DNA from: CAZXFH01 sp964640055
GTDB taxonomy: Bacteria; Fidelibacterota; UBA2242; JAFGTP01
Direction of reading: 5' to 3'
Length of the DNA: 64,000 nucleotides
NCBI GenBank assembly: GCA_964640055.1
Contig: CAZXFH010000010.1
Location: forward strand, 19,870-83,869
The translations under genes were made by a program, and so were the position numbers. The notes under the pieces were generated by a model. The model saw only the letters and a program-made list of their open reading frames with translations. It did no database searches and was not told where the DNA came from. Positions 46,118 to 54,754 of this stretch are shown here, piece after piece. How positions within the stretch are numbered: position 1 is the stretch's first letter; each line of letters starts with the position of its first letter.

Positions 46118-46480
46118 TTAATAGTCGATAAATTTTTCTCTTTTCATAGTAGCCAGAAATATTCCCAGGCGCTGATAAACCGGCTTGATTTTATCACCCA
46201 ACTCCGCTTCTAAATTATGGGCAATTTCCAGAGCATTCTTTTGGCCGTCTATCTGATGCCAGACCGCGGTGCCGATGTCATCCAAGTGGATTTTGAAATA
46301 GGCATGTTTCATGCGCGGGATCAGGTGCTTTTTTAAGAAGACACTGCGAAACTTGGGTTTTAGGAGTACCACATGATCATTCTGATCAGTTTTATATTTA
46401 GTAAGCGGGCGGGGCACAACCGCTTCCATTTTCAGGTCCTGATCCCCGCCCGGTTTGTTTTTGCGTTTAAAAATTCCCAT
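46118..46480 (-). CDS. Stand-alone PqqD-family protein
   Basis: About 120 residues. The C-terminal ~70 (FKIHLDDIGTAVWHQIDG, then KNALEIAHNLEAELG and VYQRLGIFLATMKREKFI) match the winged-helix PqqD fold also used as a RiPP recognition element. The N-terminal part is basic (GIFKRKNK). ATG 46480 is preferred; TTG 46489 adds three residues. No radical-SAM enzyme or precursor peptide lies next to it, so it is not a standard RiPP locus; such single PqqD proteins are common in FCB genomes. It lies between the OPT transporter and adenosine deaminase on the same strand. Its role is unknown. Confidence 0.78.
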   Translation of the reverse strand: MGIFKRKNKPGGDQDLKMEAVVPRPLTKYKTDQNDHVVLLKPKFRSVFLKKHLIPRMKHAYFKIHLDDIGTAVWHQIDGQKNALEIAHNLEAELGDKIKPVYQRLGIFLATMKREKFIDY

Positions 46481-46523
46481 TAAGTTCAATTATCATCAGT
46501 TTCGTTACTCGGGAACAATGGAT

Positions 46524-48545
46524 TTATTTTCGCTGGACTTTGCCTTTAGCAATCAGTAATTCCCGGTAGGGATATTTGATCAGTACATAGCCCAGGAAGA
46601 TGAAGACCAGCACTCCCAGCCACCAGAAACCGTGGAAGGATTCCGGAAGGCCGACCGCTGACTTCAGGTAAATACCAGCGGCCACAAATCCGGCCAGAAT
46701 AATCCCGATAAGGGCTTCCCCGGCCACCAGACCCGAGGCCAGTAACAATCCGGTATTATGTACCAGATCAAAGTCTGCTTCTTTTTCAACCTGCTTGGCC
46801 GCAACTTTATCAACGATATATTTGATCAGTCCGCCCACAAAAATAGCAAAGGTGGTTTTAAAAGGCAGGTACATACCGACCGCAATTAACATAGGAGAAG
46901 GTGCTCCTAACAACAGAAGTGCTATGGCAAAGAACATTCCGGCAATGACCAGTGGCCAGGCCATCTGACCACCGACAATCCCTTTGCTCATCATGGCCAT
47001 TAATCCGGCTTGCGGGGCTGGCAGGGCTTCACTACCGATTCCGTTAGCCTGGTGTAACAGCATAATGGGTAAAATCAAAACTAAGGCGGCAAATATAACA
47101 CCGATCATTTCGCCAATTTCCATCCGCCAAGGAGTTCCGCCCAATAGTCGACCTACTTTGAGGTCCTGGATCATATCACCGGCCACACCGGTTACACAAC
47201 AGACTACCGAAGCCACGCCGAGTACAGCGGCAACGCCAGGATCACCTTTCATGCCAACCAGTACCATAAGCACGGCTGCGATCAGTAGGGTGGAAAGGGT
47301 CAGACCGGAAATCGGATTGGAGGAGCTACCGATCACACCAACCAGATAACCAGCGACGGCAGCGAAAATAAAACCGGCAATAGCCATCACCACTGCGGCC
47401 AGTAGGGCTGAACCAACACTTCCCGTAAAGGCATTATAGAGAATGACCATACAGATTACCAACACACCCACGGCGATCAATACCGGGCCAAAGGAGAGGT
47501 CTTTATCGACCCGGGAAATCTGGTTGGGTTCTTTTTTACGGGCTGCTTTGATATCGGCTAATCCTTTGCCGATACCGCTGAGCAGACTTTTTCGCATTTT
47601 AAATAAAGTGGAGAAAGCGCCAACTAACATACCACCCACGGCAATGGGTTTTACTGTGGCATTGTAAGCAGATTTGGCTACAGCGGCCCAGGTCGCTCCG
47701 TCACCAATTGTAAAATCGATCAGATTATTGTACATCATGAAGAGAACGATGGGCATTAGAAAGATCCAGCCAAAAACACCACCGGAAAAGGTAATGGATG
47801 CCAGTCGAAAACCAATAATATAGCCCACGCCCAGAAAAGCCGGGGAAGCAGCCGGACTCTGAATTAAAGCCCCGCCGCGTTGATTGAAAATAGCATTTTT
47901 AACCCCATTGGTTATGACTTGGGCTTTACTATTCAGCAGAGTGATTTTGGAAACGCCAAATTGTAAAAATCCTTTGACCGAATCTTTGATAATAGGAATA
48001 CCATTGGGATTTTTGAATAACTCGATGATGGCACCAATCCCGATGGCGCTGAATACATATTTGGCGCCGGTTTGTCCGCCCTGTCCAGCTTTGACGATCT
48101 CCGCACAGGCCTTACTTTCCGGAAAGGGCAGGGTCACATCTTCCACCAGGGCTCGGCGTAGCAGAGTGACCAGTAAGACACCTAAAATACCACCGACCAG
48201 CATCAAGAGCGTACTCTTGACATAATCGAAATTTTCCCACACACCGGTGATAACAAAGGCCGGAATGGTGAAAATTGCACCAGCGGCTAAGGCTTCACCC
48301 ACTGATGCGGTTGTACGAGCAATATTTTCTTCCAGGATATTGCCCTTAAAAATTCTCAAGACAGCCATGGCAATCACTGCGGCAGGGAAAGTTGCTGCCA
48401 CGGTCATACCGGCTTTTAAACCCAAATAGGCATTTGCCGATCCCAAAATGATGGCCAGAATGACGCCTAAAAAGACAGCCTTAAATGTCAGTTCCTTCAT
48501 TTTGGTATCGATGGGGACGTAAGTGTCGAATTTTTTGTCAGCCAC
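46524..48545 (-). CDS. OPT-family oligopeptide transporter
   Basis: The 673-residue protein has a polytopic arrangement of about 14-16 membrane helices and OPT signatures: ANAYLGLKAGMTVAATFPAA near the start, TLPFPESKACAEIVKAG, and GVVGDMIQDLK-like VAGDMIQDLKVGRLLGGTP in the middle. This branch is the bacterial oligopeptide/metal-chelate OPT group. It may import di- to tetrapeptides or siderophore-type ligands with protons. Starting GTG has an AGGAGG Shine-Dalgarno just upstream. It is the first gene of the minus-strand unit with PqqD, add and the PurF-like gene, under the promoter and palindrome listed at 48.6 kb. Confidence 0.93.
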   Translation of the reverse strand: MADKKFDTYVPIDTKMKELTFKAVFLGVILAIILGSANAYLGLKAGMTVAATFPAAVIAMAVLRIFKGNILEENIARTTASVGEALAAGAIFTIPAFVITGVWENFDYVKSTLLMLVGGILGVLLVTLLRRALVEDVTLPFPESKACAEIVKAGQGGQTGAKYVFSAIGIGAIIELFKNPNGIPIIKDSVKGFLQFGVSKITLLNSKAQVITNGVKNAIFNQRGGALIQSPAASPAFLGVGYIIGFRLASITFSGGVFGWIFLMPIVLFMMYNNLIDFTIGDGATWAAVAKSAYNATVKPIAVGGMLVGAFSTLFKMRKSLLSGIGKGLADIKAARKKEPNQISRVDKDLSFGPVLIAVGVLVICMVILYNAFTGSVGSALLAAVVMAIAGFIFAAVAGYLVGVIGSSSNPISGLTLSTLLIAAVLMVLVGMKGDPGVAAVLGVASVVCCVTGVAGDMIQDLKVGRLLGGTPWRMEIGEMIGVIFAALVLILPIMLLHQANGIGSEALPAPQAGLMAMMSKGIVGGQMAWPLVIAGMFFAIALLLLGAPSPMLIAVGMYLPFKTTFAIFVGGLIKYIVDKVAAKQVEKEADFDLVHNTGLLLASGLVAGEALIGIILAGFVAAGIYLKSAVGLPESFHGFWWLGVLVFIFLGYVLIKYPYRELLIAKGKVQRK

Positions 48546-48613
48546 TGATTCCTCCTGTTTTGTGTCGGTGTTTTATTTTATCTCCTTCAGAATGAGCCCC
48601 AAAAGTTTTCCGA

Positions 48614-48641
48614 AGATAAGTATTGAGTAGTAAATAGTCAA
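48614..48641 (-). promoter_or_regulatory. Predicted promoter of the OPT-PqqD-add unit
   Basis: On the minus strand, TTGACT (48641-48636) and TTATCT (48619-48614) are separated by 16 nt, close to sigma70 consensus. It would start transcription about 60 nt before the OPT start codon. Confidence 0.5.
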
Positions 48642-48644
48642 GAA

Positions 48645-48665
48645 ATTCACACTCTGAGGGTGAAT
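48645..48665. promoter_or_regulatory. Palindrome ATTCAC-N9-GTGAAT, possible operator
   Basis: A perfect 6-bp inverted repeat spaced by 9 nt sits a few bases beyond the -35 element of the predicted OPT promoter. The position fits a regulator binding site, but no cognate regulator is known. Confidence 0.4.
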
Positions 48666-48722
48666 AATCCTTGCATTTAAGCCCTCAAATGAAATAAACT
48701 TGCCTGCTAATTCACAAAGGAT

Positions 48723-48795
48723 GCCCTTGTAGTTCAACCGGATAGAACGAAGGATTCCTAATCCTTAAATCTGGGTTCGAGTCCCGGCAAGGGTA
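48723..48795 (+). tRNA. tRNA-Arg (anticodon CCT)
   Basis: Full cloverleaf by eye: acceptor GCCCTTG/CAAGGGT (with a G-U pair at 1:72), D-stem GTTC/GAAC, anticodon stem AAGGA/TCCTT with loop TTCCTAA giving anticodon CCT at 48757-48759, T-stem CTGGG/CCCGG with loop TTCGAGT, discriminator A. No CCA is encoded. It reads AGG codons. The gene stands alone upstream of the TPR protein gene. Confidence 0.92.
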
Positions 48796-48838
48796 CGCGC
48801 AATATTTAAGTGAACTAAGCTGATAAAGGAGTCAATAA

Positions 48839-49522
48839 ATGCTGAGACCCAAACGAAAAATTACCCGACAAGAGATCAAGAAAGATCCGGTATTGGAAAA
48901 AGTCTCCCAGACTGAGTATTTTATTCGTGAGAACGGCAAAATGCTCTCCTATATTGGTATTGGAATTGTCCTAGTTGTCGTTCTGTCAGTATTGATCATC
49001 CGATCCAAAAGGAGTGCCAATCAGGAAGCATCTGCCGAGCTGGGCGTGGCGCAGCTATCAGTAGCCAATAATGATACCAAAGATGCCATCCTCAGACTGG
49101 AAGATCTGATTGAACAGTATCCCAATACTCACAGTGCCGGCTTAGCCACCAATTTACTGGGCAATTTATATTTAAAACAGTCCGATTACGACAACGCAAC
49201 CCTCTATTTTCGTGAATATCTGGATGAATATAAAGATGATGACATGATCACGGCCGCGGCCTACAAAGGATTGGCGACCTGTCTGGAATACAAAGAGGAG
49301 TATGCTGATGCAGCGGCCAACTATGAAAAAGCGGCTAAAAAAGCGGCTTATGATTTTCAGAAATATGAATACAGCCTCGATGCGGCGCGTAATTACATGC
49401 AGATCGGACAATTACAAAAAGCCAGAGAACTGATCAAAGTCGTACTGGATGGTGATCCGGCGCATCAGGTAAAACGGACAGCCGAGATTTTACAAGCCGA
49501 AATAAAGACTCGTCAGGGATAA
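48839..49522 (+). CDS. Membrane-anchored TPR protein
   Basis: The 227-residue protein has a charged cytoplasmic N-terminus (about 38 residues), one membrane helix (ML-SYIGIGIVLVVVLSVLIIRS) and a C-terminal domain of three to four tetratricopeptide repeats (for example ILRLEDLIEQYPNTHSAG and NATLYFREYLDEYKDDDM). The layout is that of YfgM/BamD-like or TolA-associated tetratricopeptide proteins, which scaffold envelope complexes, but I cannot name the partner. Position between tRNA-Arg and the rimP unit is not informative. An AAAGGAG Shine-Dalgarno lies before the ATG. Confidence 0.82.
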   Translation: MLRPKRKITRQEIKKDPVLEKVSQTEYFIRENGKMLSYIGIGIVLVVVLSVLIIRSKRSANQEASAELGVAQLSVANNDTKDAILRLEDLIEQYPNTHSAGLATNLLGNLYLKQSDYDNATLYFREYLDEYKDDDMITAAAYKGLATCLEYKEEYADAAANYEKAAKKAAYDFQKYEYSLDAARNYMQIGQLQKARELIKVVLDGDPAHQVKRTAEILQAEIKTRQG

Positions 49523-49591
49523 AAATAGGCGCTTGAAACCGGTCAATACCACCTCTCGGGCGTAAATTAATAAAAAGAATTAATAAAAAGG

Positions 49592-49622
49592 TTGCAAATA
49601 GAACAAATTTCCATTATATTTG
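49592..49622 (+). promoter_or_regulatory. Strong predicted promoter upstream of rimP
   Basis: TTGCAA (49592-49597) and TATATT (49615-49620) are 17 nt apart, a good sigma70 match. TATATTTG (49615-49622) also fits the Bacteroidota -7 consensus TAnnTTTG, with GTTG 20 nt upstream of it. The start of transcription would fall at about 49627, just before the hairpin at 49631. Confidence 0.6.
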
Positions 49623-49630
49623 CCTCGAGT

Positions 49631-49658
49631 AAAGTGGGTTGACAAGACCCACTTTTTT
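49631..49658 (+). terminator. Terminator-like hairpin upstream of rimP
   Basis: AAAGTGGGT (49631-49639) pairs with ACCCACTTT (49647-49655) around a 7-nt loop and is followed by more T residues. It may end the upstream TPR transcript, or act as a 5' leader structure if the promoter at 49592-49622 is used. Confidence 0.75.
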
Positions 49659-49701
49659 CGTTTAGTGTTTTTGTTAAATATAAAATTGAACTTTTTACAA
49701 A

Positions 49702-50157
49702 ATGAGCAATTTAAAAGAAAAGGCCAGACGAAAAGTTAAGCAAATTATCACGGCAGGTGGTGACTATGAGATGCTGGATTTTCGTCTGAATGAAAGTGGC
49801 GGACGCACTTTTATCCGGGTTGTAATCCAATCGGACGAAGGTATCACGCTGCAGGAGATAACCGAATTGACCCGAGTTATCAAGAATGATGATGAATTCA
49901 ATAATTTATTTCCTGAGGGATATCGTCTTGAGGTGACTTCTCCGGGAGTAGATTACCCCTTGAAACGGGTTAAGGATTTTAAACGGAATCTGGGCCGCAA
50001 AGTCAAACTTTTTCATAACCGCAGCGACTTTAAATCACCGGTTACCGGGGAAATTTTTTCTGCAGAGGGAGAAGAGGTCGGTCTTATGATTTCAAAAAAA
50101 GTTCATAATTTTAAGATAAATGAAATAAATTATGGGAAGGTGCAGATTGACCTTTAA
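49702..50157 (+). CDS. rimP: Ribosome maturation factor RimP
   Basis: The 151-residue protein has the RimP N-terminal alpha/beta domain (LNESGGRTFIRVVIQS, then LEVTSPGVDYPLK) and a C-terminal SH3-like beta barrel (VKLFHNRSDFKSPVTGEI). It binds the 30S subunit during assembly. Its place directly before nusA and infB is the standard bacterial order, which supports the call. The start ATG is close to a promoter-like region with a hairpin. Length is typical. Confidence 0.93.
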   Translation: MSNLKEKARRKVKQIITAGGDYEMLDFRLNESGGRTFIRVVIQSDEGITLQEITELTRVIKNDDEFNNLFPEGYRLEVTSPGVDYPLKRVKDFKRNLGRKVKLFHNRSDFKSPVTGEIFSAEGEEVGLMISKKVHNFKINEINYGKVQIDL

Positions 50158-50190
50158 AAAATTAAAGCTAAAACCAGAAGGAGAAGAAAA

Positions 50191-51588
50191 TTGATTAACC
50201 GTGAAATAATATCAGCTTTTTCACAGATAGCGCGTGAAAAAAATGTTGATCGTAATGAGTTAAGCGATATTATTGAACGTGTCTTCATGAAGTTAATCGA
50301 AAAGAAATACGAGGACACATCCAATTTTGATGTTATTGTGAATATGGATAAAGGTGAGATTGAGATTTACCAGCAGAAAACGGTTGTCGATGAAGTTGCC
50401 GATCCGCTGCATGAGATCGGGATAGAAGAGGCCCGGGAGGTTGAACCCGATCTGGAAGTAGGTGATCCCTATGTGGAGATTATTGATCCCGACAGTTTCG
50501 GGCGCCGTCTCATTGCTACCGCCAAGCAGATTCTCAACCAGCAGATCATTCGCATGGAAAAGAATGTGATTTATGAGGAATATGCGAAGAAGATCGGTCA
50601 GATTATTATTGGCGATGTACACCAGATCCGGCGGGATGCTATTTTTATTAATGTAGGCAAAGCGGAACTGAAGATGCCGCGGCAAGAACAGATCCCGGGG
50701 GAGCGATATAAACGCGGAGAAAGCATCAAGTCGATCATCAAAGATGCGGTTATGACCTCAGCCGGACCGGAAATTATTGTTTCCCGTGCCGATGCCAGCT
50801 TTCTGATCAAGCTATTTGAAAATGAAGTGCCTGAGATTTACGATAAAACGATTGAAATCAAAAAAGTAGCCCGTCAACCCGGCGATCGCAGTAAAGTGAT
50901 TGTAGAGTCCAATGACCGCCGCATTGATGCGGTGGGAGCCTGTGTGGGCATCAAGGGCAGCCGTATTCAGGCCATTGTGCGGGAGTTGAATAACGAAAAG
51001 ATCGATATTATTAATAATAGCAGTCAGGCGGAAATCTTAATTACCCGCGCGCTTTCACCGGCTAAGCCCTATATGCTGGAAATTGATGAAGAGAAGAAAA
51101 GCGCCCTGGCTATTTTTGATGACGACGAGATCTCCGTGGCCATCGGGAAGAATGGACAGAATATCCGGTTAGCTTCAGAGGTCACCGGTTATATAATCGA
51201 TGCGATCAAACGATCTGACTATGAAATTTCCGAATCCGAGACCATCTATCTGGAAGAGATTGATGGTTTAACTGAACATAACTGGAAGATATTGTATTCG
51301 GTGGGAATTGAAACTGCTGAAGAGTTACTGAATGCTTCCCAGGAGGAATTGTTAAGTGTCAAGGGTTTGGGAGAGAAGACTATCGATAAAATATTTAAGA
51401 CCGTGGAAGATGCCGTTAAACAGCGCAAGGCGGAAATGGAAGCGGCTCGTGAGGCAGCCCAAGCTGAGTCTGCCAGTTCCGAGGAATTTGAAGAAGAAAT
51501 CAAGGGGGAAACGAAAAGAGAAGCCGATTTTGAGATCAGTGAAGAAGAAATCGAAAAGGACATTGAAGAGGATATTGTAGAAGAGTAG
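50191..51588 (+). CDS. nusA: Transcription termination/antitermination protein NusA
   Basis: The 465-residue protein starts at TTG 50191 (MINREIISAF) with AGAAGGAG upstream. Domains in order: NusA N-terminal (FSQIAREKNVDRNELSDIIERVFMK), S1 (residues ~130-200), KH1/KH2 (VGACVGIKGSRIQAIVREL and ISVAIGKNGQNIRLASEVTG), then a helix-hairpin-helix-like region with SVKGLGEKTIDKIF, and an acidic C-terminal tail (EEEIEKDIEEDIVEE). It controls pausing, termination and antitermination. No ylxR gene follows before infB, only 10 nt. Confidence 0.96.
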   Translation: MINREIISAFSQIAREKNVDRNELSDIIERVFMKLIEKKYEDTSNFDVIVNMDKGEIEIYQQKTVVDEVADPLHEIGIEEAREVEPDLEVGDPYVEIIDPDSFGRRLIATAKQILNQQIIRMEKNVIYEEYAKKIGQIIIGDVHQIRRDAIFINVGKAELKMPRQEQIPGERYKRGESIKSIIKDAVMTSAGPEIIVSRADASFLIKLFENEVPEIYDKTIEIKKVARQPGDRSKVIVESNDRRIDAVGACVGIKGSRIQAIVRELNNEKIDIINNSSQAEILITRALSPAKPYMLEIDEEKKSALAIFDDDEISVAIGKNGQNIRLASEVTGYIIDAIKRSDYEISESETIYLEEIDGLTEHNWKILYSVGIETAEELLNASQEELLSVKGLGEKTIDKIFKTVEDAVKQRKAEMEAAREAAQAESASSEEFEEEIKGETKREADFEISEEEIEKDIEEDIVEE

Positions 51589-51598
51589 AAAGAGGTAT

Positions 51599-54097
51599 AT
51601 GGCTGAGCAACAAACCAAGACCAAGAAAAAACGTATATTTGAGATAGCCAAGGAATTGAACATCTCGCATATCGAGATTGTGAAATTTCTAAAGAGGGAA
51701 GATATACCTGTTAAAACTATTAATTCGCCGGTCAGTGAAGGCACCTATTTCAAAATATTAGAAGAATTTGCCAAAGAAAAAGATATTATTGAGCGTATTC
51801 GCAAGGAAAAGGCGCGCAAGGAAGCCGAAGAAAAGCGCAAAGCAGAAGAGGAAGCTCGGCGGACTGCCGAAGAAGAGCACAAAAAAATAGAAGCTAAAGT
51901 GTCGGCTGAGGCGCAGCAATATTTTGATCAAGCCATAGACTCTATTTTACAGGCTGCAAAGACTATTGAACTGGATCTGGTGGATAAAGTTACCGCAGAA
52001 AAGAGAGCTGAAAAAGGCCCTAAAGACAAGCCGGAGAAGTCGACTGAAGTCAAAGAGACAGAGTCCGCACAGGAAAAGCGCCAGCGCAAAAAGAAAGAGC
52101 GGAAGAAGAAATTAAAACGGGTTTCGATCCAGGAAATAGAAGAACGTCTCGGTCAGAAGAAAGGGCGGGATAAAAAGGATCGTAAAGAGAAGCGCCGCAA
52201 GAAGCGGGAAAGCAAGATTGACGAACGCAAAGTAGAGGAATCAATTCGCCGCACTATGGCGAGGATGGATGAGAAATCCACGAAAAAGAAATACAAGAAG
52301 AAAGAGAAGGAAACCGAAGCAGAAACCGAAGAAAAGAAAACCATCAAGATTAGTGAATTTACCACGGTAGAGACCTTGGCGAACATGATGAACGTGGATC
52401 CCGCCGATGTGATCCAAAAATGCATTCAGTTAGGTATGTTTGTGACCATTAATCAGCGTTTGGATTTTGATACAATTGCCCTAATTGCAGATGAATTTGG
52501 ATTTGAAGCCGAACAGGTTGAGCAGTATGGTGAGGAATTATTCAAGATCGAGCAAACTGAGGAAGATCTGGAAAACGCTCAGCCCCGTTCGCCTGTTGTT
52601 ACAGTAATGGGACATGTGGATCACGGGAAAACTTCCCTGTTGGATCATATTCGAGAGGAAAACGTGGTGGCTGGTGAATCCGGGGGGATAACTCAGCATA
52701 TTGGTGCCTACAAGGTAAAATTGAAGAAAGGGAATGAGATCACTTTTCTGGATACGCCTGGTCATGAAGCGTTTACGACCATGCGTGCCAGAGGTGCCCG
52801 GGTCACGGATATTGTGGTTTTGATCATTGCCGCTGATGATGGTGTGATGCCCCAGACCGTGGAAGCCATCAATCATGCCCGGGCCGCAGAGGTACCGCTA
52901 ATTGTGGCGATTAATAAAATTGATAAACCCAATGCCGATATTGAGAAGGTTAAAAGAGGTTTATCTGAACATGATATCCTGGTTGAAAGTTGGGGTGGTA
53001 AAATCCAGGCGGCTGAGATTTCCGCTAAAACCGGAGAAGGTATTGACCACCTGCTGAATTTGATTTTACTGGAATCGGAGATGTTGGAGCTGAAAGCCAA
53101 TCCCGAAACCCATGCCCGGGGAACTGTAATTGAAGCCGAAGTAGATAAACGACACGGTCCTATGGCGACTGTTTTGATCCAAAAAGGGTCCCTGCATGTG
53201 GGCGATTCCTTTGTATGCGGAGCTGCTTTTGGTCGTGTGCGGGCCATGTACAATGAACGCGGTAAAAAGATCAAAGAAGTGGGGCCTTCCGAACCCGCAG
53301 TTGTCGTGGGTTTTGATGTGGTTCCCAATTTAGCCGATGTATTTGCCGGAGTTTCTGATGATAAAGAAGCGCGCAAGATCGCTGGCGAGCGACAGCGAAT
53401 CCAGCGTGAAGAACAGCACCGTCAGCAGGAAAAGGAATGGTCGCTGGATGCTATTTCCGCCCAGATTGCCGAAGGCAAGACCAAGCAGCTAAATGTGGTT
53501 TTGAAAGGTGATGTGGACGGTTCGGTAGAGGCGATCAGTGAAACCTTGCAGGATCTGGGTAATGAAGAGGTATCGGTGGCCATCAAGCATAAAGCAGTCG
53601 GACAGATTACCGAATCCGATGTGCTGTTGGCCAAGGCCTCCGATGCGATTATTATCGGTTTTAATGTGACAGCCAATCCCAAAGTAAAGGATATGGCAAA
53701 AAATGAAAACGTGGAAATCAGGCGCTATCGGGTCATCTATGAGTTAGTCGATGATGTTACCAGTGCGCTAGAAGGTCTGCTGACGCCTGATAAAGTGGAA
53801 AGTCACCTGGGCGAAGCCGAAGTCCGGGCGGTTTTTAAAATTCCTGATATCGGAAATATCGCCGGTTGCTATGTAACGGAAGGGATCATACAGCGTAATG
53901 CGAACGGGCGTCTCTATCGGGATAAAGAAGTAGTCCACGAAGCCGAAGTGACCTCCTTGAAACGGTTCAAGGATGATGTAAAAGAAGTGAAAGAAGGCTT
54001 TGAATGCGGTATCAACCTGGAAGGCTTTTCAGATTACCAGGAAGGTGACCGTATTGAAGTCTATGATATAAAGTCTGTTAAACGCAAACTGACCTGA
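51599..54097 (+). CDS. infB: Translation initiation factor IF-2
   Basis: The 832-residue protein has IF2_N modules at the start (FEIAKELNISHIEIVKFLKRE) and around 265-315, a long Lys/Glu-rich linker between, then the GTPase domain with G1 GHVDHGKTS (about residue 338), G2-region GGITQHIGAY, G3 DTPGHEAF and G4 NKID, and the C-terminal domains (FKIPDIGNIAGCYVTEG). It brings initiator tRNA to the 30S subunit. The ATG follows nusA by only 10 nt. The charged linker is of normal size for bacteria with long IF-2 forms. Confidence 0.97.
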   Translation: MAEQQTKTKKKRIFEIAKELNISHIEIVKFLKREDIPVKTINSPVSEGTYFKILEEFAKEKDIIERIRKEKARKEAEEKRKAEEEARRTAEEEHKKIEAKVSAEAQQYFDQAIDSILQAAKTIELDLVDKVTAEKRAEKGPKDKPEKSTEVKETESAQEKRQRKKKERKKKLKRVSIQEIEERLGQKKGRDKKDRKEKRRKKRESKIDERKVEESIRRTMARMDEKSTKKKYKKKEKETEAETEEKKTIKISEFTTVETLANMMNVDPADVIQKCIQLGMFVTINQRLDFDTIALIADEFGFEAEQVEQYGEELFKIEQTEEDLENAQPRSPVVTVMGHVDHGKTSLLDHIREENVVAGESGGITQHIGAYKVKLKKGNEITFLDTPGHEAFTTMRARGARVTDIVVLIIAADDGVMPQTVEAINHARAAEVPLIVAINKIDKPNADIEKVKRGLSEHDILVESWGGKIQAAEISAKTGEGIDHLLNLILLESEMLELKANPETHARGTVIEAEVDKRHGPMATVLIQKGSLHVGDSFVCGAAFGRVRAMYNERGKKIKEVGPSEPAVVVGFDVVPNLADVFAGVSDDKEARKIAGERQRIQREEQHRQQEKEWSLDAISAQIAEGKTKQLNVVLKGDVDGSVEAISETLQDLGNEEVSVAIKHKAVGQITESDVLLAKASDAIIIGFNVTANPKVKDMAKNENVEIRRYRVIYELVDDVTSALEGLLTPDKVESHLGEAEVRAVFKIPDIGNIAGCYVTEGIIQRNANGRLYRDKEVVHEAEVTSLKRFKDDVKEVKEGFECGINLEGFSDYQEGDRIEVYDIKSVKRKLT

Positions 54098-54110
54098 ACG
54101 CCTGTTTGAC

Positions 54111-54392
54111 ATGAAAGTGGGAATTTTACAGATGGAGTTAATGCTGGCCGGAAGCCACTCCTTAAAAGATAAACGTTCAGTTTTGCGCCGCTTAAAGAAT
54201 CAGGTTCGCAAGAAATTCAATGTTTCCATCGCGGAAGTGGAGCATGGGAACAATTTCAAAAGAACTTTGCTAGCAATAACCACCATCAGTGTTAACAGTC
54301 AACAAGCCAAACAGGTTCTTGAAAAGACTGAAAAATATATTGAGATGCTTTCCAATAGTTTGGTGGTGGCCCGTAAAATAGAGATGTTTTAA
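54111..54392 (+). CDS. DUF503 (YlxP-like) protein
   Basis: The 93-residue protein matches the DUF503/YlxP family: GILQMELMLAGSHSLKDKR, FNVSIAEVEHGNNFKR and LAITTISVNSQQA. The family is associated with ribosome biogenesis genes, and the gene lies in its usual place between infB and rbfA. The biochemical role is not established. It is separated from infB by 13 nt and from rbfA by 2 nt. Confidence 0.88.
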   Translation: MKVGILQMELMLAGSHSLKDKRSVLRRLKNQVRKKFNVSIAEVEHGNNFKRTLLAITTISVNSQQAKQVLEKTEKYIEMLSNSLVVARKIEMF

Positions 54393-54394
54393 GT

Positions 54395-54754
54395 ATGGAA
54401 TATCGTCAAAAAAGAGTTGAAGAGGGATTAAAGAGAGAGATAAGTTCCATTATTCTCAAGGAACTGAGAGAGGAAGCGCTGGGCTTTGTCACGGTGACCA
54501 AAGTGAAATGCACTCCGGACTTGAAAGAAGCCAAGGTCTATGTGAGTATTTATGAAGAAGACCCTCGACAGAAACAAGTTAAATTCAACCGAATTAAGAA
54601 AAATGCTTCACAAATCCGGGGATTACTGGGGTCACGTATTCACTTAAAATATGTTCCCTTTCTACATTTTCACCTTGATGAATCGCTGGATTATGTGGAT
54701 CACATCGAAGAATTGATCCGGAAAGCCCATCAGCAGTCGGAGGAAAATGAATAA
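54395..54754 (+). CDS. rbfA: Ribosome-binding factor A
   Basis: The 119-residue KH-like protein shows the RbfA pattern: a leading RVEEGLKREISSIIL helix, VTVTKVKCTPDLKEAKVYVSI strand and LKYVPFLHFHLDESLDYVDHIEELI. It binds the 30S subunit for 16S maturation at low temperature. Its end overlaps the truB start by 8 nt. The operon context is standard. Confidence 0.95.
   Translation: MEYRQKRVEEGLKREISSIILKELREEALGFVTVTKVKCTPDLKEAKVYVSIYEEDPRQKQVKFNRIKKNASQIRGLLGSRIHLKYVPFLHFHLDESLDYVDHIEELIRKAHQQSEENE

Noticed and set aside
46118..46480. RiPP biosynthesis locus based on PqqD
   Set aside because: No radical-SAM enzyme, maturase or precursor peptide gene adjoins; single PqqD proteins are common in related genomes.
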